Source: Myroides odoratus DSM 2801
GTDB lineage: Bacteria; Bacteroidota; Bacteroidia; Flavobacteriales; Flavobacteriaceae
NCBI RefSeq assembly: GCF_000243275.1
Contig: NZ_CM001437.1
Location: 1,889,882-1,953,881, forward strand
Direction of reading: 5' to 3'
Length of the DNA: 64,000 bases
The notes under the pieces: generated by a model
What the model was told of the DNA's origin: nothing
Database searches by the model: none
What the model saw: the letters and a program-made list of their open reading frames with translations, nothing else
Part shown: piece after piece, positions 45,701-52,886 of the stretch
Numbering within the stretch: the first letter of the stretch is position 1
Layout of the letters: every line of letters starts with the position of its first letter
Position numbers and translations under genes: made by a program

Positions 45701-46394
45701 TTAAAAAGGCGATAAAATCGGTATTGTGTGCAGTATCACTCCCACTGTAGACAGGATCAATAAACAACAACAATTTATCCTCTTCTTTGTTGAATAAAAA
45801 GCCATCGATTAATTGAAACCCATCACCAATATTTAGTTTTTGCAATTTCTTTAAGGCGATAAAACCTATGCCAAAAGGGTCCTTTTGAATGAATTGCTTG
45901 GCTACTAAACTCGTTGGTGAAACTAAGGTTTTATAGTTTGCTTCTACGGTTTGAGCGACGCTATCTAGCTGTATTTTTTGTTCTAATTCTTGATAATCTG
46001 CTTCGTCTAGAAATAAAGGCAAATTTTGGTAGACAAAAGCAATGGTTTCATTGATATTTTCATCCTCTATTTTACCTTGAATATGTTTAATATAGGCTTT
46101 TTTTGTTGCTAAAGTGTCAAACAAATGGGATGCCAATTCAACCATATCATCGGTTGTGCCTCCTTTTTGTTTTTCAATGATGACGGTAATCTTATCCGAG
46201 AAGCGCAATTGTTCCAATACTTTTGCAGTTACATTGGACTTTTCGCTTTTGGGTAATATACGCGTAATATCTTCTTCAAATTTAATATTCCATGCTCCAA
46301 AGGCCATACAGCTGATAAACAGCACAACGCTGATGAAAAATAATAGTTTATTTTTCTCCCCCCATTGATATATTTTATAAAACCAATTTGCCAT
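42717..46394 (-). CDS. Trifunctional MMPL transporter / PlsC acyltransferase / methyltransferase-like protein
   Basis: A 1225-residue fusion. Residues 1 to about 800 form an MMPL-type RND transporter with two sets of helices and GAILIGITIDYALHIMTHY and GQGVDFTIFITNAL segments. Then a PlsC-type acyltransferase at about 870-1020 has the NHTSFLD (HX4D) and FPEGTRSHS motifs. The last about 150 residues resemble a class I methyltransferase but have IADDYGQLNMLL where the GxGxG motif should be. I chose the ATG at 46394, 2 bases after the GT2 gene's stop. It probably transports and acylates the pigment or its precursor. Confidence 0.9.
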   Translation of the reverse strand: MANWFYKIYQWGEKNKLLFFISVVLFISCMAFGAWNIKFEEDITRILPKSEKSNVTAKVLEQLRFSDKITVIIEKQKGGTTDDMVELASHLFDTLATKKAYIKHIQGKIEDENINETIAFVYQNLPLFLDEADYQELEQKIQLDSVAQTVEANYKTLVSPTSLVAKQFIQKDPFGIGFIALKKLQKLNIGDGFQLIDGFLFNKEEDKLLLFIDPVYSGSDTAHNTDFIAFLNGIKEEFNHKQEQVTIDYFGASFVAVANATQIKSDIQQTVAISITVLMLLLIAFYRRITIPVILFIPTFISALVALFFLYFMTDTISAISLSIGAILIGITIDYALHIMTHYKHCNDIKVLYQEITNPIMMSASTTAIAFLCLVFVHSEALRDLGVFASITVMGAGIISLLLIPHLYKPSAKDRLNQSSSLLDKIAHFPFDQSKVLLGLCGLIILISLFTFKNVKFNSDLSSLNYFPEELKQAEQKLESTVDSGSKSLYLTCFGEDIEQVVEQNVALAKQLEQAKAKGEILHFSSLGDFVLSTQQQRAKIAQWEHFWSKKKANQFIDQFKYEGAKYGFNETAYQPFFALLHNKFEPIGIKDYSDLNPQIIDEFLIEKNGHYTLSTVVKLPEEHRQAFMEQFPSSDHFIVIDRKEMNETFLGNIVNDFNDLVNYSFLAVFAILWLFFRRIELVIVSMIPIVITGLITAGLMGLFHIEFNIFSTIVCTIIFGQGVDFTIFITNALQKEYTTGEESMPTYRASIILAVLTTLLAVGTLVFAKHPALKSISFVSIIGMSVAAINAFVIYPRLFKICFVNRQQKGNSPITLRLLLHSMVSFLYFGVFGFLYSMLSKVFLLVAPGKERTKLRMFSKGMHWYMTSVLYLNAFVRKKVRNPHKETFEKPAIIIANHTSFLDSLVMGMVYPNVVYLVNDWVYKSPIFGKAIQSAGFYRVSEGVDNSIDHLKKRVEMGFSLMIFPEGTRSHSNVVQRFHKGAFFLAETLQLDVVPVYIHGNSETIPKGDYIIYDGHIIATVGKRIPHNDASFGTTYTQRTKAISKHFKAEFAQIRTELEDVDYFKKKVFWAYLYKFPYVVKAVKADYKLYRKFYFEVNQHLPAEGGIHHIADDYGQLNMLLTLQQSKRKIYSYIADKEHREVANTLYIVKKRKIHYGDTLEVQSKCETLLVSSVNTTLTTDFIAHYQTIIVLKKAGVLLETYEGFTKITENNYVVVWNKVHDGK

Positions 46395-46396
46395 TT

Positions 46397-47587
46397 TTAA
46401 TTTTTCTGTTTTTGAGCGATTGAGATTAAAAAGAAACTGATGGATCCCAAACAAAAGCTAGCCATCACAGCGAGTGCAAAGCTACCTAAAATATATTGCC
46501 ATAAATGCTCTGATATCGCCGCAAAGCTATATTCGCTTATCAAAATATGCTGACTGCCATGCGGAACCATATAATAGCCTAATTGCAGCGAAGCATAGAC
46601 AATAAGGGGAATCATTGGAGGTATACTGACATTGGAGAAAGCAAACGCTAAAACCTTATTCAATCGAAACGTAATCGCTAAAAAGATTGCGAGGAAAGAG
46701 TGTAAGCCCCAAAGTGGAGATAACCCTATAAAGGTTCCCAATCCAATCGACAATGCTTTGACTGAAGCCGTATCATTACTTCCTAGAATATCTTCGGTTA
46801 TGAAGGCTTTAAAACTTTTTTTTTTGAAGCTGCGAAGAAAGTTTCTAGGGATGATATACAGCAACGTAATACAAACCAATAGGGTATTTAAAATACTGAT
46901 TCGAGTAAAATCTTTGAAAGGTCTAAAGTGAGATACTCGTTCACTGCTGTCGTATAAAACTTGTACGGGTACATTTTTTACCTCAACATCATTCCAAGCT
47001 GCTCGAACAATTACTTCTATTTCAAATTCAAACTTGCGCGTATAATACTTTTTCGCCAACTTATTTAAAGGATACAAACGATATCCTGATTGTGTATCTG
47101 AAAGGGAAATTCCCGTCTCAAACCAAAACCAAAAGTTAGAAAACGTATTGCCAAAACTACTTTTTTTAGGTACGCCATCTTGATTCATGTTTCTTGAACC
47201 AATCAACAATAATTCTTTATTTTTTGCTTCTTCTAGTGCATCAACAAACACAGGAATATCTGAAGGATAGTGTTGCCCATCAGAATCAATGGTAATCGCA
47301 TAAGCGTATCCTAAGGCTTGTGCTTGTGCAAATCCTGTTCGCAAGGCATTTCCTTTTCCACGGTTTTCAGGGAGGTGAATAAGCGTAATTTGGTGCTGAT
47401 ATGCCGCTAAAATAAGAGCTGTTTCAGCTGTAGAACCATCATTGACAACAATAACATCAGTTGTATACGCTAACACGCCATCTAAAACACGTTGTAACGT
47501 TTTATGGTTATTATAAGTGGGGATTAAGATGCAAATACCCCATTCTTTTAGCTTAGTCGTATAGGTTGCAAGATTCTGTGTTGTCAT
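46397..47587 (-). CDS. Glycosyltransferase family 2 with C-terminal DUF2062 domain
   Basis: A 396-residue inner-membrane protein. The N-terminal GT-A domain has CILIPTYNNHKTLQRVL, VVNDGS, and the metal-binding DSDGQHYPSD motif near residue 103, with GSRNMNQDG after it. From about residue 230 a membrane helix and a DUF2062-like region follow (GTFIGLSPLWGLHSFLAIF, then FSNVSIPPMIPLIVYASL). It resembles dolichol/polyprenyl-phosphate sugar transferases. Such a gene is usual in flexirubin-type clusters; the acceptor is unknown. It lies 11 bases from its upstream neighbour. Confidence 0.88.
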   Translation of the reverse strand: MTTQNLATYTTKLKEWGICILIPTYNNHKTLQRVLDGVLAYTTDVIVVNDGSTAETALILAAYQHQITLIHLPENRGKGNALRTGFAQAQALGYAYAITIDSDGQHYPSDIPVFVDALEEAKNKELLLIGSRNMNQDGVPKKSSFGNTFSNFWFWFETGISLSDTQSGYRLYPLNKLAKKYYTRKFEFEIEVIVRAAWNDVEVKNVPVQVLYDSSERVSHFRPFKDFTRISILNTLLVCITLLYIIPRNFLRSFKKKSFKAFITEDILGSNDTASVKALSIGLGTFIGLSPLWGLHSFLAIFLAITFRLNKVLAFAFSNVSIPPMIPLIVYASLQLGYYMVPHGSQHILISEYSFAAISEHLWQYILGSFALAVMASFCLGSISFFLISIAQKQKN

Positions 47588-47598
47588 CGTTGTGCTTG

Positions 47599-48081
47599 TT
47601 AAAGCAATTTATTCCGGTCATCAGCAGTAAAGGCTTTCGATTGTTCAGCATAGGATTTAATCCATTTTTTCAGTGCTGTTGTTTGTTGGCTGTACTGCTT
47701 GATAAGCATATTTTTATCACTGTCAATATTCTTGTAGTAGCCTACAATTTTGGGTGTATTCTCTTGGATAATTAAGCGAACCAATCGAAATTCAACATTT
47801 GCAGGTTCTTTTTCGATCGCTGCTTCAATTAGTAAAGCACCTTCCTTTACCAAATCCTTTTTTACTTTAATTTTCTTTTCAAATTTAGCCAAAGTAACCA
47901 AGGCAGCTCCTTTGTAAAGTGTAGCAGATTCATCTGTTGTCTTAATCGTCAACGCTTTTTCATAAAAAGCTTGTGCTTGTTCAGCAGACAGACTCGCTTG
48001 CTGAAAACTCTTACTTAAATCAGTTGTTGAAACTTGAAAAAAGCTAATAAAACTGACGAACCAAATCAAAGCTACCTTCAT
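47599..48081 (-). CDS. Exported helical protein of unknown function
   Basis: A 160-residue protein with a short signal peptide (about residues 1-17) and an all-helical mature part with AQAFYEKALTIK and ALVTLAKFEKK segments that resemble TPR units. It lies between dehydratase-like and glycosyltransferase genes with 7-11 base gaps, so it belongs to the pigment operon. No function can be given beyond a likely periplasmic location. Confidence 0.7.
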   Translation of the reverse strand: MKVALIWFVSFISFFQVSTTDLSKSFQQASLSAEQAQAFYEKALTIKTTDESATLYKGAALVTLAKFEKKIKVKKDLVKEGALLIEAAIEKEPANVEFRLVRLIIQENTPKIVGYYKNIDSDKNMLIKQYSQQTTALKKWIKSYAEQSKAFTADDRNKLL

Positions 48082-48088
48082 CTTTTAT

Positions 48089-48454
48089 CTATTTTTGAGT
48101 GTATACACTGCTCATTTTGAGCGCTATTGTATCTTGAAAGCTAATACTGCTTTTCACCTTTATCAGGTCTTCTTTTTCTTCTACTGAGAAATTCACGACT
48201 AAAGTATGATCTACTTGTGGATTAATCAGCGTCATGAATTTCACATTTGATACTTGTTGCATAAAAAGCGTTTTGCTCGTTATTTCTTCCACCAATTCTT
48301 TGATGATCTGTATCATACAGACTCCAGGCATCACTGGATTATCTGGAAAATGTCCTTCAAACACAGCATGATCTTTATTCAACTCAATGTTGGCTTGATA
48401 TCCAGTTTCTACATTTTGAATTGAAAGTACACGATAAAAATCCTTTATCAACAT
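48089..48454 (-). CDS. FabZ/ApeI-like 3-hydroxyacyl-ACP dehydratase, Glu-to-Gln at the active site
   Basis: A 121-residue hotdog-fold protein with the FabZ-type FEGHFPDNPVMPGVCMIQIIKEL stretch (residues 32-54 described). His35 is the catalytic His. The partner Glu of FabZ, 14 residues later, is Gln49 here. It should dehydrate 3-hydroxyacyl-ACP during polyene extension, but the substitution might lower activity or change the role. It is the first gene after an internal terminator of the pigment cluster and is preceded by a promoter-like box. Confidence 0.82.
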   Translation of the reverse strand: MLIKDFYRVLSIQNVETGYQANIELNKDHAVFEGHFPDNPVMPGVCMIQIIKELVEEITSKTLFMQQVSNVKFMTLINPQVDHTLVVNFSVEEKEDLIKVKSSISFQDTIALKMSSVYTQK

Positions 48455-48476
48455 AAAATATCAGATTGCATTTTTA

Positions 48477-48518
48477 ATTTCACAAAACTAATTAAAAAAT
48501 ACATATAGTTATGGAAAA
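48477..48518 (-). promoter_or_regulatory. Possible internal promoter of the pigment cluster
   Basis: On the minus strand TAGTTTTG (48483-48490) matches TAnnTTTG and lies 29 bases before the ATG at 48454. A weak TTTTC lies about 22 bases further upstream. An upstream terminator (48563-48595) makes a promoter here likely. Confidence 0.4.
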
Positions 48519-48562
48519 ACCGTTCGTATTGATGTAAATGGTTTTAACATTACAATATGCAA

Positions 48563-48595
48563 ACAAAAAACTCTCTTTCAATTAAGAAAGAGAGT
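48563..48595 (-). terminator. Internal terminator after the beta-barrel genes
   Basis: ACTCTCTTTC (48570-48579) pairs perfectly with GAAAGAGAGT (48586-48595) and a T-run follows on the minus strand. It splits the pigment cluster. Confidence 0.85.
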
Positions 48596-48614
48596 CCTAT
48601 TTTTAGCCCTTTGT

Positions 48615-49229
48615 TTAGAAGGTAAAGGTCAATCCAATTTGGAAACTTGAGTTAAAACTGTCGTTATCGTACCAATAATTGTCCCAGAAGTATTCATCTT
48701 TATCTACCACGCGAATAACACCTTGTCTCCATCTCGCTTCTACACCCAGCTGTTCTGTAAGTTGATAACCCACTCCTAAATTCAACGTTAAGTCGCCATA
48801 AAAGTCTGTTTTACTTCTTCCTTGTGTCATGATAGCCAATCCTGGACCAACATGGACATTGAATTTATTAAAACGAAATTTATTAATTACGTTGATATCT
48901 ATATACGCTAAGTTGACATCTTCTGATTGTGCATAGTTATTTTCATTATGCCAACTGTTATTCCAGCTAGAATTTCTAATGTAATCTAAATTGGCATTTT
49001 TAGCCCCTTGCATGGTATAATTCAACTCCGGTTGTAGCGTATAAAACTTCGCTATGTGAATTGGAAATTGTAAACCCACATAAAAACCTGCTTTATAATC
49101 AGCATCCGCATTGGAGATAGTTGACAAACTTAATCCACCTCTGATCCCCGGGGTAAATTTTTTTTGTGCATAAGAACTAGCTGTAATCCCTACAGCTAAA
49201 CAAGCAATGAATAGTAATTTTTTAATCAT
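48615..49229 (-). CDS. Outer-membrane beta-barrel protein (PorT-like), copy 2
   Basis: A 204-residue protein with a cleaved signal (residues 1-21, ending SYAQ) and a beta-rich body ending in an aromatic-terminated strand (QIGLTFTF), as in eight-stranded barrels. It is a paralogue of the adjacent upstream gene with the same signal sequence MIKKLLFIACLAVGIT and shared blocks FTPGIRGGLSLST, LQPELNYT and INKFRFNKFN. A terminator follows. It might carry or anchor the pigment in the outer membrane; this is inference from context. Confidence 0.85.
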   Translation of the reverse strand: MIKKLLFIACLAVGITASSYAQKKFTPGIRGGLSLSTISNADADYKAGFYVGLQFPIHIAKFYTLQPELNYTMQGAKNANLDYIRNSSWNNSWHNENNYAQSEDVNLAYIDINVINKFRFNKFNVHVGPGLAIMTQGRSKTDFYGDLTLNLGVGYQLTEQLGVEARWRQGVIRVVDKDEYFWDNYWYDNDSFNSSFQIGLTFTF

Positions 49230-49283
49230 AATTTATAGGTTATTTCGTTTTATTAATAAGGGAAGGTAATTATATTCCTACCT

Positions 49284-49904
49284 TTAAAAGGTAAAGGTCG
49301 CACCAACTTGAAAAGTTGAGTTTAAAACATCATCTCCTTGTCTTTTATAATAATTATTTTGGTTCCAATATCCATAATCATCTACAATAGAAAGTAACCC
49401 TGTTCTCCATCTTGCTTCTATTTCTAATCGCTCTGTAACTTTATACCCAGCTCCAAAATTGAGGGTTAAATCAACATTTGCATCTGTATATTTACTTCCT
49501 TCCAATAAAAAGGCTAAACCAGGACCAAGATGTAAATTGAATTTTTTAAATCGAAATTTATTGATAACATTCACATCAATATACGACAAATCCACTGTAG
49601 TCGTTCCAACACTCTTCGTATGAGAATTACTCCAAGAAAATGTTTCACCACCATAGAAATTTGCATTTTTTGCCCCTTGGCGTGTGTAGTTCAATTCGGG
49701 TTGTAGAGAATAAAACGAAGACAAGTGAATCGGAAGTTGTACTCCGATATAAAAATCCGTTTTATAATCTGATTCAATACTCGTCAACGTGGATAAACTA
49801 ATTCCACCTCTAACTCCAGGTGTAAACCATTTTCTCTTTTGTGCATAGGAACTAAAAGTAATCCCTACAGCTAGACAAGCAATGAATAGTAATTTTTTGA
49901 TCAT
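49284..49904 (-). CDS. Outer-membrane beta-barrel protein (PorT-like), copy 1
   Basis: A 206-residue protein with the same signal and pattern as the next gene (WFTPGVRGGISLST, LQPELNYTRQGAKNANFYGG, VNVINKFRFKKFNLHLGPGLAFL) and a C-terminal QVGATFTF strand. The two arose by tandem duplication. The genes are 54 bases apart and 10 bases after a lipoprotein gene, so they sit in the pigment operon. Function is unknown. Confidence 0.85.
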   Translation of the reverse strand: MIKKLLFIACLAVGITFSSYAQKRKWFTPGVRGGISLSTLTSIESDYKTDFYIGVQLPIHLSSFYSLQPELNYTRQGAKNANFYGGETFSWSNSHTKSVGTTTVDLSYIDVNVINKFRFKKFNLHLGPGLAFLLEGSKYTDANVDLTLNFGAGYKVTERLEIEARWRTGLLSIVDDYGYWNQNNYYKRQGDDVLNSTFQVGATFTF

Positions 49905-49914
49905 CCGTTATATC

Positions 49915-50532
49915 TTAGTTTTCTAATGGTGTTAGTTGAATTTCTAGAGGGAAGTTCTCGTGTTTTATTTCCAATACTTCTCCTTCTTTTGTTGCATAGC
50001 TAAATACAATTTTTGGTTTTCTGGCATTTGCCGCAATCACGGTTGTAACATTTTCTTGTTGATTGACTACCACAAAGGCTTTTTTCTTTTTGTATGTTCC
50101 GCTATAAACTGTGGTATTGTCTTGTGTTGCTTTAGCCTTCAATGCATAGGTATCTTCCACTAAATAGCTAAAATCTTTAGCTAAAAAGTTGAGAATTATC
50201 TTTTTATCTAGATCTGGCATTACATAATTAATGGCATACGGCTTGTCTTTGTAAATCGAGAAATCGAAGAGGGTATTTCCGAAATCAGAAGTCAAAACGA
50301 CACGATGCACTTGCTCATCCATACGCTTGACAACCAATAGCCCGCTCACTTCTTTTTTGAAGATTTGAATATGAGCGCGAAAGATGTGTTCTTCGCCAAT
50401 GGTAGCAAAATAGTTATTGACTACTGTGAATGTCCCTTTTGTATAGTCTTCTTTATTTGCAACAGGACCGTGGTAACTCTTGCATGAAAACAACAAAACA
50501 GCGACTAAGCTAGTTAGTAAAAGCCTTTTCAT
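49915..50532 (-). CDS. Lipoprotein of the pigment cluster (possibly DUF3261-like)
   Basis: A 205-residue lipoprotein (LLFSC, Cys17) with a beta-rich mature part (SGLLVVKRMDEQVHRVVLTSDFGN). In aryl polyene clusters an outer-membrane lipoprotein of the DUF3261 type follows LolA; I cannot prove this identity by eye. The gene overlaps the lolA-like gene end by 23 bases, which supports joint function in delivering a lipid to the outer membrane. Confidence 0.65.
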   Translation of the reverse strand: MKRLLLTSLVAVLLFSCKSYHGPVANKEDYTKGTFTVVNNYFATIGEEHIFRAHIQIFKKEVSGLLVVKRMDEQVHRVVLTSDFGNTLFDFSIYKDKPYAINYVMPDLDKKIILNFLAKDFSYLVEDTYALKAKATQDNTTVYSGTYKKKKAFVVVNQQENVTTVIAANARKPKIVFSYATKEGEVLEIKHENFPLEIQLTPLEN

Positions 50533-51139
50533 CTAATTTGCTATTTATTTTTTTATTGCTGAATACAATACGGGTATAGTCTGCGGAAGGTTCAATCAAT
50601 TTCACCTCTGAAACGGTGTGCTGTCCTTCGTCAAAATACAGAACAATCTCACTGATGTATTGGGCAATTTCCTTACTCAATGGAACTAATTTAGCAATAC
50701 GTCTGTTTTTATTCTTAAAATATGTAATGGTAAATTCCTTTTCATCAAACATATTACCACTGATGCTTCCAACAATCAGGGTGTTGATTTTAGCAAACTT
50801 TTTATTGTTCCCAATATCTATTTTATTCTTTTTCCCTTGATCATTAATGGTTATTTTATTATCTGCAAAGGCAATGCTATAAGCAAAAGGGCTCGTGTAT
50901 TTCCAAAGTAATTTATTGGGAATACTCAATTGCATTTGTCCTTTCGATTCAATTTCTTTGGACATGAAACTCATGTTTTTATACTGTACAAAATCAGTCG
51001 AAAGGGTTTTTATATCTTTAGTGGTGCTGACAACTTCCTTTTTGAATGTGCTTTTTTCATCACTTGTCATGGCTTTTTCTTGACTAAACCCCGTTAGAGT
51101 TGTTCCCAGTAATAAAGCGGTAAAGAATAATTTTTTCAT
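50510..51139 (-). CDS. LolA-like outer-membrane lipoprotein carrier
   Basis: A 209-residue periplasmic protein with a signal peptide (cleaved after about residue 19, GFSQ) and a LolA fold, with LSTDFVQYKNMSFMSKEIESKGQM (residues 47-70 described) and the LLWKYTSPFAYSIAFADNK stretch typical of LolA. Copies in aryl polyene clusters are thought to carry the polyene lipid or help its outer-membrane insertion. It overlaps its two neighbours (4 and 23 bases). Confidence 0.88.
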   Translation of the reverse strand: MKKLFFTALLLGTTLTGFSQEKAMTSDEKSTFKKEVVSTTKDIKTLSTDFVQYKNMSFMSKEIESKGQMQLSIPNKLLWKYTSPFAYSIAFADNKITINDQGKKNKIDIGNNKKFAKINTLIVGSISGNMFDEKEFTITYFKNKNRRIAKLVPLSKEIAQYISEIVLYFDEGQHTVSEVKLIEPSADYTRIVFSNKKINSKLDEKAFTN

Positions 51140-51903
51140 TGTTTTCCTTCGTTTAAGAACTCTACTAAATTAACTATTTTATACTTCTCTTGCCGCAATT
51201 GTTTTAAAAGTCTTGCTAAGGCCTTTACTGATCGCTCACTTGTATCGTGTAGGAGTACAATCGTTTGTTTGTCTATTCGCTTGTAAATGCGGTTATAGAT
51301 TGCTTTTTCATCCTCAATCACAGTATCGAGTGAACGATTACTCCAGCCAATCACCCGATGTTTGGTTTGACGAAGCGCTTTCGCAATATGTGGATTGGTG
51401 ATTCCAAAAGGCGGTCGATAAAAAGGCGTTTGGATGTGCAAGAACTCCTGCATCACGGCATCGCACTTCTGTATTTCTTCTTTGACTTTTGCTGTGGAGA
51501 GAAATCCCATGGTATTGGGATGTGAATAGCTGTGATTGCCAATTGTATGTCCTTCTGCCAGGATTCGTTGTGCAATTTCAGGATATTGTTCGATTTGCTT
51601 ACCAATACAAAAAAAAGTGGCTTTCGCTTGATATTGCTGCAACAAATCCAATACTTCCAACGTATGTAACGTAGGCCCATCATCAAAGGTGAGGGCAATA
51701 GTTTTGGGTTGAGGATTTGGGCTTTTAAAGACTACGGGAATAAAGAATCCCAAGCGGATATCAAAAACACCCCAACTAAATAACCCTATAAAAAATAGCA
51801 GTCCTGGTAGTAACCACGCAAGAGATAGGCTATTATTTACTATCAAATAAAGCGCTACAACTACGTATACAACGGTTAGACCAAGGACTATTTTTCTCAA
51901 CAT
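51136..51903 (-). CDS. Polysaccharide deacetylase (NodB) family protein
   Basis: A 255-residue protein with two N-terminal membrane helices (about residues 5-23 and 28-46) and a NodB domain. Metal and catalytic residues are present: LTFDDGPT with Asp74-Asp75, GNHSYSHP with His124 and His128, and RPPFG near 163. The late LLHDTSERS contains another conserved His. It should act on the periplasmic side, removing acetyl groups, perhaps from a sugar or a pigment part. Overlaps of 4-7 bases with neighbours show tight coupling. Confidence 0.9.
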   Translation of the reverse strand: MLRKIVLGLTVVYVVVALYLIVNNSLSLAWLLPGLLFFIGLFSWGVFDIRLGFFIPVVFKSPNPQPKTIALTFDDGPTLHTLEVLDLLQQYQAKATFFCIGKQIEQYPEIAQRILAEGHTIGNHSYSHPNTMGFLSTAKVKEEIQKCDAVMQEFLHIQTPFYRPPFGITNPHIAKALRQTKHRVIGWSNRSLDTVIEDEKAIYNRIYKRIDKQTIVLLHDTSERSVKALARLLKQLRQEKYKIVNLVEFLNEGKQ

Positions 51904-52883
51904 CTTTTCAGCAATATAAAACTGTAATCTTTGTTCTGAAATTGATTGTAAAGGAGAATATAATGGATTCCCTCTTCATTTTTCATTCGCTCAGCAGCTA
52001 ATAGTAAGCCAAAAGACGAAGCTGTATGATGGTGTCCTACATATTCTTTATACGTTACAATTTCCTCTTGATTCCATGTATTATATACCTCATCAAAATA
52101 ATGTTGATCTACAGGTAAGTCACAACTTCCTACAAATACAAGATCGACATCTTTAGTAGTCAGGTTATTTTGTTTCAAAAAGTCCGCTAAACTAGTCTCT
52201 GTTTTTGTATTGCTGATGTGTATATCAACCAATTCAGCATAACTCGTTGTGGTCTGTTGTTGATCCAACACAACAAAAGTAGCTCCTTCGCCTGTATTAA
52301 TTCCCTTTTCAAAAACCGTATCCGCCGTATTGACTAATTCAGCTACTTGCTGATTGATTATGGTTGTTTTTCCTACTTCATCAATACCGCCTATCAGCGC
52401 ATTGTCCACTTCTTCTGCTTTAATTTGCAAGAATCCATCGAGTAATGCTGATTCAAAGGAACTGTTTTGATGTACATAGGTAAAGTTATATCCTTTACAC
52501 CCTAAATGCAAGGCGATTTGTCCTCCAACGGTATTATGTGTAGATTGAATAAAAGACGTAGGCGTCAAATAACTTTCGTTATTTTCTAACATCAATTCTA
52601 AGAATTTCTCTGAATCCACTAGACATCCTAGCCCTGTTCCGGTAATGATGGCTTGTGGAACGTCAATTTGAGCTTCTTCTAAAGCAGAATGAGCGGTATA
52701 AATTCCCATTTTTACTCCTTTTGCCATTCTTCTTACCATGGCAGGAGCAATCAATTCTTTATACGATGGTTGATGGGCTTCATTTACCCCTTGCTCAATT
52801 TTTTTGAGTGATTCAACAGTAAAATTACGGGTTTGTTCTTGGATTGAAATAGAGGATACCCCATTGATATATACCTTTTTCAT
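51897..52883 (-). CDS. Ketosynthase-fold chain-length-factor-like protein, no active-site Cys
   Basis: A 328-residue protein of the FabF fold. The segment VHQNSSFESALLDGFLQIK aligns with STACSSAANALMMGCRMIK in the next upstream protein, so Asn140 replaces the catalytic Cys. The first catalytic His motif (HGT) is also gone (FVGSCD), while GHHHTASSFGL keeps a His at the second site. This is the pattern of chain-length factors, which pair with an active ketosynthase. The partner is probably the KS at 52887-54083, encoded 3 bases upstream. It may set polyene length. Confidence 0.85.
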   Translation of the reverse strand: MKKVYINGVSSISIQEQTRNFTVESLKKIEQGVNEAHQPSYKELIAPAMVRRMAKGVKMGIYTAHSALEEAQIDVPQAIITGTGLGCLVDSEKFLELMLENNESYLTPTSFIQSTHNTVGGQIALHLGCKGYNFTYVHQNSSFESALLDGFLQIKAEEVDNALIGGIDEVGKTTIINQQVAELVNTADTVFEKGINTGEGATFVVLDQQQTTTSYAELVDIHISNTKTETSLADFLKQNNLTTKDVDLVFVGSCDLPVDQHYFDEVYNTWNQEEIVTYKEYVGHHHTASSFGLLLAAERMKNEEGIHYILLYNQFQNKDYSFILLKRC

Positions 52884-52886
52884 CTG

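Noticed and set aside
46395..46454. Upstream start for the MMPL fusion
   Set aside because: It would overlap the GT2 gene by about 58 bases and add a non-typical polar N-terminus; the ATG at 46394 directly follows the GT2 stop.
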